Source: Tetradesmus obliquus
Lineage: Eukaryota > Chlorophyta > Chlorophyceae > Sphaeropleales > Scenedesmaceae
Reading direction: 5' to 3'
Assembly: GCA_030272155.1 (NCBI GenBank)
Contig: CP126204.1
Location: 2,285,501 to 2,349,500, forward strand
Length of the DNA: 64,000 bases
Each line of letters begins with the position of its first letter. Position 1 is the stretch's first letter. The translations under genes were made by a program, and so were the position numbers. Below the pieces are notes generated by a model. That model saw only the letters and a list, made by a program, of their open reading frames with translations, ran no database searches and had not been told where the DNA came from. Of this stretch, positions 34,981-46,716 are shown in pieces.

Positions 34981-36325
34981 CCAATGAAATCCCCAGCAAT
35001 GCGCATGGTGGCGCAGCCACCGTTGTGACTGTGCAGACTTGCCACATGTGACATGCCTGTGTAACTGTAGAGGGTAACATAGCGACTAGTCTGTGTGGTG
35101 CAGTCTGCACCACACAAAGGAGCAAGCAGACTCACCGGCCACCCTCGCTGGAAGATGAAATCATGCATCAATGCTGACAGCGCCTCACTGTTTCCATGTC
35201 AGTGGACACACACACACACACACCAGCTGTAAGAACACCATACAAAGCATGTCTGCTTGCAGCTGCAACACATGCAGTATGCTGCTTTGTCAGACGCCGA
35301 CAGCATTACCACTACCGTTTTAAATTCCAATGTTTCAGTGGTAGGATCTGTGGAAGCAACCACAGCATGTGCGTAGATACACTGCTTGCGGCAATTATCA
35401 AGGCGAATCACAGCTGCACGTCAAGCTGACCAGGCTGCAGCAGCCAAACATGAAGCCAAACAGTGCTGCAGGGGTGCTATGCATGCAGAGCATGGCCAAT
35501 CTGCTGCACAGACACCCCCACTTGACAGAAGCTGCGCACCTGATACCTGTGACGCTGGCCTATCTAAATGCCTGCCGCATGGTGCCATGTCCATTGCACG
35601 CAACACCAAAGGCGGCACTGCTGAGCATAAAGCTTCACTACTCAAGACGAGGTCACCGCTCAGCATTCCAAACTGCACAGACACCACTATCTGGCCAGAG
35701 GCCGCCATACCTAGCTGATGGTTTCAATCACAAGTCATTAGCTTGCACGCACGCAAGCACCGCTCGTCAGCTGCTGCACATGAGGTCAGGCATTGTCAGC
35801 GCCATGCAGTGTGCAGCAGCACGTGCACGCAAAGTAAGAATGTATCGCACGCAGCTGCTCCAATCAGCAGCTCTACGGCCATGTCATGTTTCAACAAGGC
35901 CTGCATATCAGCTGCAGCACACAACCCTGAGGAGCAAGCTCGCCAGGTTTCGGCCACTGCTGCAGCATGCATTACATATTTTCTGGATGTATCGTACACA
36001 CGCAGTCCTACACCCCAGCCTCTCTCAGCAGCAACAGTACCAGAAGCCACACAAAACTCACATCCATCTGCTGGTCACCCTCACCAGCACACACTCACTG
36101 CAGCTGGCCAAAGACCACTGGCTGTCACATAAAGGTAGCGATGCAAGAGGCTGGCAGATAGTGCGCGCTGGCCCTGCACCAACTGTCCGCAACACCACAG
36201 CAACGCGCCGCAGCGAATGCAGCTGCGGCCACCACAATGGAAACCGGACGCATCACAACAGCCAATTGCCCCCGCGCCGGACCAGTGCACCAATGCTAAC
36301 TCCCTCGCCATTGCCACACTCACAC
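34981..36325. other. Region between weak ORF and GT32-like gene
   Basis: This is mostly 3' flank of the glycosyltransferase gene. A short (CA)n run is at 35209-35222. A minus-strand TGTAA (plus 35972-35976) about 350 bp past the glycosyltransferase stop could be its polyadenylation signal. The long plus-strand frame 35369-36502 overlaps the glycosyltransferase end and has no domain signature; I do not call it a gene. Confidence 0.45.
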
Positions 36326-38653
36326 TCACAGCTGCTGGAAGTTGGAGGAGCTGCCCCAGCTGCGCTTGTGCCTATGCGGGTGCCCATTCTGCTGGCTGCT
36401 TGCATAGCACACCTCCGGCTCAATACCTATCGACACCTGCCTGTCCGGCAGTGGCGGCCGTGCCATGCTGCTGCTGCCAGCTGCAGCAGCCACATTTGCT
36501 GAGCTTCCGCCAGCTGACAGCAGCAGCCTGCTGCTGGGCCTGCTGAGCAAGCCTGCACAGCCAGAGCTGCTCACTCGCATGCTGCTGCTGAGGCCCTTGC
36601 TGCTGCCTGCTGCTCTGCCTGCCCACGCGCCAAGCAGCAGCGATGTGCTGCCCTGCTGCTGCTTGTACACTGCACACAGCAGCACCACCAGCACCAGCAC
36701 AGACAGTGCTGGCACGCTGCTGATTGCGCTGCTGGGCAGCTCTGGCTCTATGAGAGGCGAGTTGAGCGCTGCATCTGATGGCGACTGGATGCCACGCACA
36801 AGCATCATCTGCGAGCTACGAAGCTTGCGCGTGTCTGCTGCTGCCACAGCTGGTGCTGCTGCACCAGCCTGCTGCTGGCCGGCAGCAGCAGTAGCAGCAG
36901 CAAGCGTGACAGGCACACGCTGCTGCTGCTGCTGCCTGGAGGCAGTGCCGGCGCTGGCACTCCCACCTGCTGCAGCAGCTGCTGCTGCCTTCTGCTGCAG
37001 CTCCTTTTCTTGCTGCAGCTGCTGCTGGCGCTTGTGCTCAAGGATCTGCTCATCCAACACAGGCAGGCGTGCCTGTGCATGGTGCTGTGCTGCTGCTGGC
37101 GCACGCTGCACGCTGCTGCTGGCTGCTGCTGCTGGCTGCACAGCGCCTGCTGCTACAGCAGGCTTCACCTGCTGGTTGCGCGCAAACGCAGCTGCTTCGC
37201 TGGCTGCAGCAGCAGCAGCAGACAGCGCCGCCGCGCGCTCTCCTGCAAGCGCTGACTTCTTCTGATGGTGCAGCTTTGCATACAGTGTGCTGATGAAGCT
37301 GACGATCTTGCTGGGCTGCTTAGACTTCCAGCTGCCCTTGAACATGTGGTAAACATACGGCAGCACATCCTCAGTTGGGTTCCATGTAGCACTGGCACAG
37401 CCAAACACTGGCTGCGGCAGCACACGCACATCACCAACCCTGCCGCCAGCAACCAAATCCTCAACACGCACGTTATACTCTGCAATGTAGTCGTGCACGC
37501 TGCTGCTCCAGATGCCAGGCCCTGTGCGCTCCAAGATGGCATGGTCCCTATCTGGATCCAAAAACTCCCCAGCTGCCTCCTCTTGCACATGCTGTGCAAT
37601 GTACTGGCCCATCCTGCACACAACCGGGTGCCCCTTGCGGCTGGCAATGGCCCACTGCACCATCTGCACTTGCCGCGTGTAGTCCCGCCGCTTGGCCTCC
37701 TCTGGTGTTTTAAACACATTCTCAATGCCAACCAGCAAGCCAGCATCCTGCACCCAGTCAGCAACAGGCCGCGCTGCCACCACATCTGAGTCAGCATACA
37801 CACCACCCATGCGGCACAGCACCAGATAGCGCCACATGTCTGTGCGCTCCACAGGGCTGCCGAGGCCGTCAAACGTCGGCAGCAGCTCTGGGTAGTAGCT
37901 GGTCATGAACTCCCTTACATCATCGTCATCAAACAGCATCAGGCTGTGCCCTGGGTTGAAGAAGGCCCAGCTGGCCATAGTGACGACCTGGTGGGGCTTC
38001 AGCTTGTCCTTATCCTTCACCGTGAAGTGCACCAGGCGCGGCAGGCCTCCCGGTGACAACAAGGAGCTGATGTCTGCCTCGCCAAACAGCATGGGCTCGT
38101 ACACCACCTTAAAGTCGGGCTGCGTGACATGCAGCAACTCGATGAGCTGTGCAAGGCTGGTGTGCTTGCGCTGCACCAGGTCATTCGGCAGCTTGAAGAT
38201 GGGCAGCAGCTCCTCCAGGGGGATGTCACGTGTCAGCTGCGCTGTGTCGTGGCACAGCTCAAAGGTGTCCTTTGAGTTGTTGAAATTGTACCCAATGAGC
38301 TCTGGCACATTTGGCCGCACACGCGGCCGTGCAGGCGGCGCTGGCGGTGCTGCTGCTGCTGCTGCTGTTGACGCTGCGCCAGGTGTGGTAGCTGCTGCGC
38401 CACTGCTAGTGATGGCCATGTCAGCTGCTGTGGCAATGTGTGCAGCAGCACCTGCTGCTGGAATGCTGCCACCAACTGCTTGGGGTATTTGCTGCTCCAG
38501 CTGCTGCTGCTGCTGCTGTGGCTGGTCAGCACGCACTGCTTGCTGCTGGCTGGGAGCAGCTGCTGCAGCTGCACGATGACTGCTGGCAAGCGCCAGCAGA
38601 AGCAGCAGCAGCAGGCTTGACGCCACTGCTGCTGCTGGACGTACACCCATCAA
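36326..38653 (-). CDS. GT32-like glycosyltransferase, probably Golgi type II membrane protein
   Basis: A single 775-codon exon. The N-terminus has a Leu-rich signal anchor (about 12-23), then an Ala/Gln-rich stem to about 110. The catalytic part (about 120-460) shows the sugar-transferase pattern with a DXD motif. PRLVHFTVKDK (205-215) is the first strand; ERTDMWRYLVL (269-279) leads into GGVYADSDVV (283-292), with Asp288 and Asp290 as the likely metal/nucleotide-sugar ligands; ERTGPG lies at 375-380. This matches families such as Och1 and alpha-1,4-glycosyltransferases that use a nucleotide sugar in the Golgi lumen. The donor sugar cannot be told. Unusually, a long Ala/Gln-rich tail with a coiled-coil-like stretch (about 535-556) is followed by a second hydrophobic segment (about 644-663) and a Ser-rich C-terminus. 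It lies head-to-head with the CEP104-like gene. Confidence 0.85.
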   Translation of the reverse strand: MMGVRPAAAVASSLLLLLLLALASSHRAAAAAAPSQQQAVRADQPQQQQQQLEQQIPQAVGGSIPAAGAAAHIATAADMAITSSGAAATTPGAASTAAAAAAPPAPPARPRVRPNVPELIGYNFNNSKDTFELCHDTAQLTRDIPLEELLPIFKLPNDLVQRKHTSLAQLIELLHVTQPDFKVVYEPMLFGEADISSLLSPGGLPRLVHFTVKDKDKLKPHQVVTMASWAFFNPGHSLMLFDDDDVREFMTSYYPELLPTFDGLGSPVERTDMWRYLVLCRMGGVYADSDVVAARPVADWVQDAGLLVGIENVFKTPEEAKRRDYTRQVQMVQWAIASRKGHPVVCRMGQYIAQHVQEEAAGEFLDPDRDHAILERTGPGIWSSSVHDYIAEYNVRVEDLVAGGRVGDVRVLPQPVFGCASATWNPTEDVLPYVYHMFKGSWKSKQPSKIVSFISTLYAKLHHQKKSALAGERAAALSAAAAAASEAAAFARNQQVKPAVAAGAVQPAAAASSSVQRAPAAAQHHAQARLPVLDEQILEHKRQQQLQQEKELQQKAAAAAAAGGSASAGTASRQQQQQRVPVTLAAATAAAGQQQAGAAAPAVAAADTRKLRSSQMMLVRGIQSPSDAALNSPLIEPELPSSAISSVPALSVLVLVVLLCAVYKQQQGSTSLLLGAWAGRAAGSSKGLSSSMRVSSSGCAGLLSRPSSRLLLSAGGSSANVAAAAGSSSMARPPLPDRQVSIGIEPEVCYASSQQNGHPHRHKRSWGSSSNFQQL

Positions 38654-39462
38654 CCCTGCAGCAGCATTGCAGTATGCAGGACCAGCAGTGCACGGTGTTC
38701 AGTCGCTGGCAATAGAGTGTGACAGTGTTGGTGCAGGATGCACTGACAGATTTGGTGGGCGCAAGCAGGACCCGCCCTAGCTAGCTGATCACGAGCGGAA
38801 CAACCATACTGGACCCATAGTTTGCCAGCTGCACATCGTTGCGCAGCCAACGGGAAGTCAACCACAAGGCTCAGCATCGTGCATAGGTGCAGCTCAGCTT
38901 CCTATGCGCACAGGCCTCCCTAGCACACTTCAGTCGTCATCAAAGCCGGTTGGCAGCATGTTTCGCACCTTGTCTGCTGCCGGATGATAGCGGTGCCTTG
39001 CAGAGGGAAGGTGACTGCCTCTGCTGCTTTAAGGCTCCCGCCAGCGGCTGACTCAAAACCTAAGCAAGATACCGCAAAAACTGTGGTTTGAGCAGCTGCC
39101 ACAAGTACTCCAAGGACACAACGTTGATGCAGCGAAATGCTGAGCAGAGGCTGGTGTTCACAAGAGCTTACAGCCGCTGCAAGACATACATATAGTGCAA
39201 AAGGAAGGATGTTGAGGTTATACTAAAAGCAGCCCGAGGCTTGTGCGGGTCTTTGGGACATGTCATAGCGTTCAAACAGCAAATTGTTCGTAACTGTGTA
39301 ATGCATTCGCACAACAACACTAACTATGGCTGTTTGACTGATCTTTGACACGGTATGACCCGACGCAGTGCTTGCTGAATTGGCGCTCAACAACAATGCT
39401 TGAAGCAGTGTAGCCGCATGATCTCATTACGATTGTAACACTAAAACAAAACCAATGAAATC
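38654..39462. promoter_or_regulatory. Divergent promoter region between glycosyltransferase and CEP104-like genes
   Basis: These 809 bp separate two start codons that point away from each other, so both promoters must lie here unless 5' exons extend further. No clear TATA box is seen at the expected distance of either ATG. No open frame with a domain is present. Confidence 0.6.
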
Positions 39463-42400
39463 ATGAAAGCAATAGCTGGACCGCAGAAGCTGCGGTTCAC
39501 CGTGCAGGCTTGCTCTGGGGAGGTAAACACAGCAGCTGGATGCACGCGAGGTAGCCTGAAACACATAGCTCAGCACAGAGCTTACCTATTGCTGGTTGTT
39601 CAGGATTCTGACTACCCCGTGCGTGAGCTCCTTTACCACAGTCCTCAAACAAGAGGTTGGCAGTCACCAAGGTGCGCTGCTGCTTCACTGTCCCTCTGTG
39701 TATCGTGCTGAAGCACATGCTCTGGGCAACACAGCTGACTGCTTCATGTGTTATGCACTGAAGGTTCTGCAAGTTCCCACAGGAGTTTGTGCTGCGCCTT
39801 GAGCGGCCCTCAAAGATCCAGCAGATTCAGATACTAGCACATGAGTACAAGGTGTGTGTGCAGGCGTACACGGGGAGCCGGAACGGTGCACTCTGAACTT
39901 GCATGCAACCAAGCAGCGTTGCAGAGGAGTGTCATCTATCAGCAGCAGCGAAAATGCAGCGCGGCTAGGCCTTGGTGTGGCACAGCAGCGGCTGACTCTG
40001 CCAGCAGCTGACTGTACTATGTATGTCTGCCTAGCAGCACTGCACCACAGCCTGCGACACAACCTGCAGCTGCACGCCATGAGTGGCTGCTCTCAACGCC
40101 TTTCATTCAACCAACAACTATCTGCTCTGCCGCTGCCCTGTTCCCAACAAACAGATCCCCACAAAGATAGAGGTGTTTGTCGGCCCTGCAGGACCAGCAG
40201 CAGCACCAGATGCAGACCCTGCAGCTGTGGCAGCTGCAGTCAGCAACTTGCGCCGGCTCGGCTACCTGTCTTTTGACAGTAACGAGCGCAGCAACCACCA
40301 GGCACGCGAGCTGAAAAGCGTGCATGTGTTGGTTGAGGCGCAGCTGGTGCGGCTGCTCATTCACCGCTGCCATGTGAACAAGCTCAACATCTACAACCAG
40401 GTATGTGCAGGCTGCAGCTGGCTGGCAAGCTTGACATCAGCAGGTATAAGCTTGCAGGACGATGCATGCGTGGCACACATGCTGCAGCCGTTGCAGCTGC
40501 GGCACTGCCTGCAACAGGAGCCTGCAGGAATCACTTGATAGCGGCAACCCATGCACACCTAATTTGGAAGCAGCACCGAATGCAGCTCTATGCCGCAATG
40601 CTTGCAGGTGGGCATCGTTGCCCTCAACCTGATTGGGGAGCCATTGCAGCCGGTGCCAGAGGGGCCGCCCCCCTACCTGGATGTAGATGGGCCAGTCAGC
40701 CACGAGCTGCAGTACTACAACAGGGCAGCAGCAGAGGTGGCAGACTTGCAGCTGGATGTGCACGTGGACAGCTCCACAGCATCACGCATCAAGGTGAGTG
40801 CGGCTAGAAAGGAAGTGTGCTTGCAGGACTCACCTGCAGCAGCACTGCGGCTGCTGTGCAGCGGAAAGCAGTAACGCTGCTGTGCGGCTTCAGTGCTGTG
40901 TACAGTGTGCAGAAGGGCGTTAGGGCTTTGAATATGCAATGAGAGGCCACATATGGGGCGTTCTTGCGGCTGTGCCAGAGCATCACGGTAGCTGATTATT
41001 CATGAAGCAAGCCCTCAAGGCCCTGCTGCTGCTGCTGCCGTTGCTGCTGCTGTTGGAAACCTGCTCAACTTGCCCATCAACCTTGCAGGAGCTGGCGCGT
41101 GCCAAAGATGCTGCTGTTGCTGCAGAGGACTATGATGAGGCAAAGCGGCTCAAAGCAAGCATTGAGCGGCTCAAGGTGAGTTGAGGACGCTGTACATTGA
41201 GCAGTGCAGCAGCATGTAGGCATGCGTGCCTCTCTTGGCTGGCATGCCCTCTGGTGCACATCATTTCCCCTTCGAGGAGGCTTCGTGTTGCAGTTTCTGC
41301 CCCTAGCTTGCTGCAGCCCGCAACTGTAGCCTGTCCATGGGACTCGCCTCGGTGCATATGCGTGTAGCAGCTGAATTGATTGTACATCTCAACATGCTGA
41401 TTGCGCCACGCTGTCCGTGCATTGCAGATGGTGGGCGGCAAGATTGCGCAACTGGAGGCGCGCAAGCGGCTGGCAGTGGAGCGCGAGGATTATGACCTTG
41501 CAAAAGCGCTCAAAGCTGACATTGAGAAGCTGCGAGTAGCAGGGGAGACAGCAGCTGGCGTTGGCGCTGGGGCTGCATCGCCGGGTGAGGGCAGCAGCTG
41601 GGACAGCTGGAGCAGCAGTGCAGTGGCATTTCAGCACTGTCCGTACAGTTGAATTAGCAGCAGCACACAGTCCTGCACGGCAGCCACCGACATGTTGCAG
41701 GTTGTTCCAGTGGCAAGTACTGCTCCTGCCGCAGTTCCTGCTGCTGATTTTGGCTCGCTCGTCATGCGTTGTGCTGCTGTCATACTACCTTGCGTGATGC
41801 AGGCGGCCTGGACGGCGCAGCACTGCCGGGAGCTGGCATGGATGGCGGCTATGGAGCAGCAGCAGAAAGCATGCTCTCCCCGCGGGACCAGCAGCAGCAG
41901 CAGCGCCCGATGCGGTACAGCGACACAGCAGCTGCTGCAGGCCAGCAGTTGAGCGGCTATACCGATGCGGGAGCTGCAGACATCAACGGCGAGGTGTCTC
42001 GGGGTGCGCTGGGCATTGGTGCGCCTGGCAGCGGCGCCAGCAGCTTCAAAGCTGGCACATATGATGCAGCGGGGCAGCAGCAGGTAGTGCATACCTACCA
42101 AGCGTATGAGGACCGGCCAGCAGTCGCCAAGGCATCATACATGTCGCAGGGCGGCCAGGAGATGATGGGGCTCGATGATGATGCCCTCATCCGCGCAGAC
42201 CCTTCCACAGTGTCTGCCGCAGCGCTGTTTGGCGCGCGCGGCGCCAGCACAGCAGGCGGCGGCAGCAGCAAGCTCAGCATGGGCGGCGCTGGGGCAGCTG
42301 CTGCGGCGTCAGCAGCAGCAGCAGCGGGCAGGGACTTCGGCGGCGGTGGCAGCAGCGGCCAGACAGGCGGCGGCGCGAGCTGTTCTGCTCCTGCACCAAC

Positions 42401-45400
42401 AGGCTGGCCTGGGGACCTTCCGCCGCCTGAGCCACTCACTGCCAGCTCATCGAGTGATGCTGCGCCGGTGACTGAAGTGGCCGGCGAGTTTGTTGCTGCT
42501 GCGTTCTTCAGCCGCAACTGGCAGCTGCGCGATGCCGCTGCAGCGTGGCTCGCGGACCTTGTCAGCAACGGCAGGCTCAGCGGGGGCCCTGGCGCTGAGC
42601 GGCGCGAGCTTGCAAAGGGGCTTGTGAGGCTTGCTGTGCGCGGGCTGAAGGATAAGGTGCCTCAGGTGTACAGCAGCTGCCTGGGCTTGCTGCAGGTGGG
42701 TGTGCTGCAAGCACCGGCTGCTGAGATGAAGCTGTTACTGCTGGCTCGCAGCGGCTGAGTGCATGGTCCTGTGTGGTGCATGCCTGCAACATAGTGCAGC
42801 AGTTTTGTGGCATGAAGCTCATGTGCGCCGACCTTTTGCTGCTGCCAGCAACGCTTCTCGACTGTCAGTGCTTGCCAAGTCCCCTACACGTCCACTGTCA
42901 GCCTGTGCCCGACTGATTTCGTTCTCTGTGTTGTGTGATGGCTGTGCCTGCTTGTCCAGGCTCTGCTGACTGCGCTTGCAGCCAACGGTGGCAGCAGGGA
43001 TGTGTACTCTGCGATTGAGTCAGCGCTGCCGGTGCTGCTGGAGCGGCTGGCTGACAACAATGCACGCCTGAGGGACAGTGCACGGGATGCACTGGTGGCG
43101 CTGGCACAGGTGTGTGCGTGTGTGCGTTGTGATGACGGTGGCAGCATGCAGTATTTTGCAGCAGCAGCAGCAGCAGCAGGGGTCCTTGGCGGGTGTCGCA
43201 GGGTTACAATGGTACATGTGGCACGATGCGTGACTCATACTACAGCCACACCATCGTGGTTAGTGTTCAGCCCATTGCTTGCTCTGTTTGCAATGCACCA
43301 GCCAGCAGCGTTGCACCGCACGCCTTGGCCACTCAGCTCACAGCCCAGCTTACCCATCTCACTGCTGCCTGCTGCTGTTGCTGCTGCTGCCGGCGCGTCC
43401 TGCAGGAGCCTGAGGGCAGCGGTGCGCTGCGCAGCCTGACAAGCCAGCTGACGCGCCCGCCGAAGAGCCAGACCGCGTGGCGGCCTGTGCTGGCGATGCT
43501 GCAGCTGCTGCAGGACCTGGTGCCGCTGCTGGGCTTGGCAGGGTCTGCAGGTAGGGCAGCTGCAGCAGTTGCTGTGTGTGTTGCATGCTGGCCTACTCGC
43601 GTGCGCGCGGTCCTGCTTGCATATGTGTATGCTGTTACTGCTGCTGATGCAACATGCCTGGTAGGGTACATGAGGTCACCGCTGCACGGTCTCCCATAGT
43701 ACAGGCGTCACAGCTCTTTTGCGGGAGCGCACCGTCCCAGCAATGCTTCTTCTTGACACAACCGCGCAAATCCACAAGCTCCGGGAGCACCGCAGATGCC
43801 CTGACACCCCACACAATGCTGCCGTGCTGCGTGCAGGCATCGCAAACAACACCAGGGTCTCCAGTGGTGGCGGCGACGGCTTCGACCTCAATGAGGTCAT
43901 GGACTATGTGGGCAAGGCCCTCAGCAGCGGCAATGCAGACGTGCGCGCTGCCGCGCTGCGCGTGGCTGTCGCAGTGGCTGGCTGCGCAGCTGGTGGCGGC
44001 GCTGCGGTGCGGCGGCTGCTGCCAAAGGATCTGAATCCGAAGCTGCGGGAGCAGGCGGATGCAGCGCTTGGTGGAGATGTGGGCGGCGCTGCTGGACCTG
44101 CAGCAGGTGAGGCGGGTGGATGGCACAAAAAGATGAGCCGACCTTTTAGATATATCGTGCACGCGTGCATGTGTGAGTGACAACGTTTGCAAGTGTGCAC
44201 ATGCGTCTGGAAGGGTGTGTATGTTTGTATGTATGCGCATGGGTGTGCGCGTGTGCGCACATACGCTTGTTGGCCTGTGTGTGTGGACATGCACATGTGT
44301 GTGCGTATGCGTGCAGATTTGTGTTTGTGTCTGTGCACATGTAGTGTGACTTGGGCGGCGCTGCTGGACCTGCAGCAGGCAAGGCGGGTTGATGATGTGC
44401 CAGATGTGCATGGTGGTGTGTGCTTGTGTATATGAACCTCTGCACATGTGCGTGGGTGAGCTGCGGTGTGCATGCGCGCGCAATTGTGCGTGCAGGTGGG
44501 TGTATGCATGTGTGTGTGTGCACATATATGTGGATGTGCGTGTGTGCTCAAGCACATGAGTGTGCAGGTGTCTGCACCTATGCTGACCTATGCATGTCAA
44601 TGCGCGGATGTGCACATGTCAATGCGCGGATTTGCGTACCTATGCGTTGTGTAGACATGCACATGGGTTTGTGTATGCGTGTGCGTGTGTGTGCCTGTGT
44701 GTGCGCATCCACATGTGAGTGTGTGTATGTGCATGAGTGCGTGTCTCTGCTCACATGTGCGTGTGTATGCGTGTGTGTGCACAAGCGCATTGATGCACTG
44801 AGTGTGCCTTTACATGAGCATGAATTCGTATGCGTGTGCACATGCGCGTACGTGTTGGCAGGCGTGCGCATGCGCGTCAATGTGTGTGCGCTTGTGTGCG
44901 CATGCGTTTGTGGTATGGCGCGTGTGCACTTGCGCTTGGTATGTGTGCACATGTGTGTGCTTGTTGGCTGGTGCGTGCGTGAGCCTAAGTATGTGCGCAC
45001 GTGTGTGCAGATGCGCGCGCATGTTGGCATGTGTGCACATGCGCGTGGGTATGTGTGCGCGTGTATGCACATGCGCGTGAGTATGTGTGCGCGCGTGTGT
45101 GCACATCCGACGTGTTGGCGTGTGTGCACATGGGCGTGGGTGTATGTGCGTGCGTGTGCACATGCGCGTGCGTGTTGGCGTGTGCGCACGTGCGTGTTGG
45201 CGTGCTGGCGCGTGTGCGCGTGCACGTGGGTTGCGCGCGCGCGTGCGTGCACATGTGTGTGATTGTTGGCATGCGTGTTGGCGTGTGCACATGGGTGCGT
45301 GCTTCTTGCCACTTTCACACACTTTTGAGTGTGTGCGCAAGTGTCTTGAGAGTCATCACTCGATGACGTGGCGTATGAAGAGACAGAACCTGTACTCAGC

Positions 45401-46327
45401 TTGTTGCTGCCTGCCTGCTTTCGGCTGTTTCATTTTCTTGTAACATTTGTCACTGCAGCCGCAGCACCGCAGCAGGCCGCAGCCCCTAAGCCACGTGCTG
45501 GCGGGCAGAGCAGTGGCGGCTCACGCACAGCTGGCAAGCCAGCCGCCACCAGCGGCCACCCTAACCGCCAGTCAGCCGCCGCCGCAGCACCCGCGCGCCA
45601 GCAGCAGCAGCAGCAGCCGGCACTGGGGCTGGAAGCAGAGGACCCTGCTCCATTTGTGGCTGAGCTGAAGGCGCGCGAGCAGCAGTACGGGCAGCGCCAC
45701 CCGGCAGTGGCAGAGTCCTGCAGCAACCTGGCGATCCTGTACAACCAGCAGGGCGACTATGCTGCTGCGCAGCCGCTGTATGAGCGGGCGCTTGCCATTT
45801 ATGAGGCCACGTATGGGCCTAACCATCAGGAGGTGGCTCACACGCTTACGGACCTGGCAGTGCTGCACCTGGAGCAGGTGGGCTGCTTGTGGCGCTGTCT
45901 GTGCGTGTGGAAGAAGCAGTGAACATGGCGTTTTCACAGTTTTCAGCATGTGAAGCAGATGGAAGTAGGCGAACGAAGCAGTGATCGGTAGATACACAGC
46001 GCGGTACATCGTCGGGTGAGCTGTGGAAGACAGCTGAAGCGCCAGCTTGCATATTGTGAGTGTGTGCAGCGTGCATTGTTGGGACCCACACGCCTGCGAT
46101 TGTCCGGCAAACACACATTCAGCAACGGGCCTGCCTTCAGCGACAGCTGTTGTTGTTGTGTTATTGGTGTCTGTGGTACTTGCTGTGCCTGGTGCTACCC
46201 AGGCATGCTTGCACTCACACCATGCCAGCGCTGCACACTCTGCCCCACTCTCGCATGTTTCCGCGCAGTGGCCTTGCACCCTGCAAGCCACAGCAGCAAC
46301 GCCGCCTGCCTTACCGCTGTAGTTTTC

Positions 46328-46380
<53 letters not shown>

Positions 46381-46499
46381 AGGGCCACGACGCAGTCGGC
46401 AGGCCGCTGCTGGAGCGAGCCCTGGCCATCCAGGAGGCGGCACTGGGCCCCAGCCACCCTGACGTCATGGCTATCAGGGACGTGCTCAACAGCGAGTGA
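39463..46499 (+). CDS. CEP104: CEP104/FAP256-like centriole and ciliary-tip protein
   Basis: CEP104 proteins bind microtubule ends at the distal centriole and ciliary tip. Thirteen exons join to 2,886 nt (961 aa): 39463-39522, 39604-39671, 39764-39851, 40155-40400, 40608-40793, 41089-41175, 41428-41584, 41803-42695, 42960-43109, 43406-43550, 43837-44106, 45459-45877, 46383-46499 (TGA). Hallmarks of the N-terminal jelly-roll are SPQTRGWQSPRF, IQILAHEYK-IPTKIEVFVG, RRLGYLSFDSNERSNHQ, ARELKSVHV and HRCHVNKLNIYNQVGIVALN. Two UVR-like helical motifs follow (ELARAKDAAVAAEDYDEAK; LAVEREDYDLAKALKADI, about 217-285), then an Ala/Gly/Gln-rich linker and a TOG-type helical array (about 485-785). The C-terminus (about 835-961) has kinesin-light-chain-type TPRs (NLAILYNQQGDYAAAQPLYERALAIYE; PLLERALAIQEAALGPSHPDV), where animal CEP104 has zinc fingers. 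A TGTAA lies 213 bp past the stop. Confidence 0.9.
44165..45300. repeat. Alternating purine-pyrimidine (TG/CG) tract in CEP104-like intron 11
   Basis: The 1,352-bp intron is almost wholly TGTG, GCGC and CATG steps, for example gtgtgcgcgtgtgtgcac. Such sequence favours left-handed Z-DNA. It creates long Cys/Val or His/Thr-rich open frames on both strands that are not genes. Confidence 0.9.
44352..44391 (+). repeat. Partial copy of CEP104-like exon 11 3' end in intron 11
   Basis: The stretch gggcggcgctgctggacctg followed by cagcag at 44353-44378 repeats the last codons of exon 11 (44081-44106). The real donor is cagcag-gtgagg; the copy has cagcag-gcaagg, so its GT is changed to GC. The copy would also keep the exon frame if used. 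Confidence 0.88.
46331..46382 (+). repeat. CTG repeat forming the 3' splice tract of CEP104-like exon 13
   Basis: A run of CTG units ends in CAG exactly at the acceptor before GGCCACGAC. It takes the place of an ordinary pyrimidine tract. Confidence 0.9.
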
Positions 46500-46711
46500 C
46501 AGCAATGTGTGTGCTGTGCGCGGGTGTGGAAGTGCACTGGGGAGTGTGGCAGCAGCTGCCAGCAGCTGTGCTCAGGCCTGTGCAATTTGTTGCAGGCCCT
46601 TTGCCTTTTGCGCATTGATAGGCTGTTGGTGCATAAGGCGCTAGCTGGGGCGTGCGGCTTGCACTCATGACAGAACTGAGCACAGTGTGCTCGCAGTAAG
46701 GCAGCGGTTGC

Positions 46712-46716
46712 TGTAA
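46712..46716 (+). terminator. Possible polyadenylation signal TGTAA of the CEP104-like gene
   Basis: TGTAA is the usual polyadenylation signal of chlorophycean algae. This one lies 213 bp after the TGA at 46497-46499. Confidence 0.5.

Noticed and set aside
35369-36502. 377-codon plus-strand frame
   Set aside because: It overlaps the glycosyltransferase coding end on the other strand, has no domain and no coherent composition.
44420-45262. 280-codon Cys/Val-rich plus-strand frame and His/Thr-rich minus-strand frames
   Set aside because: Products of the alternating purine-pyrimidine tract; extreme low complexity and located inside the CEP104-like intron 11.
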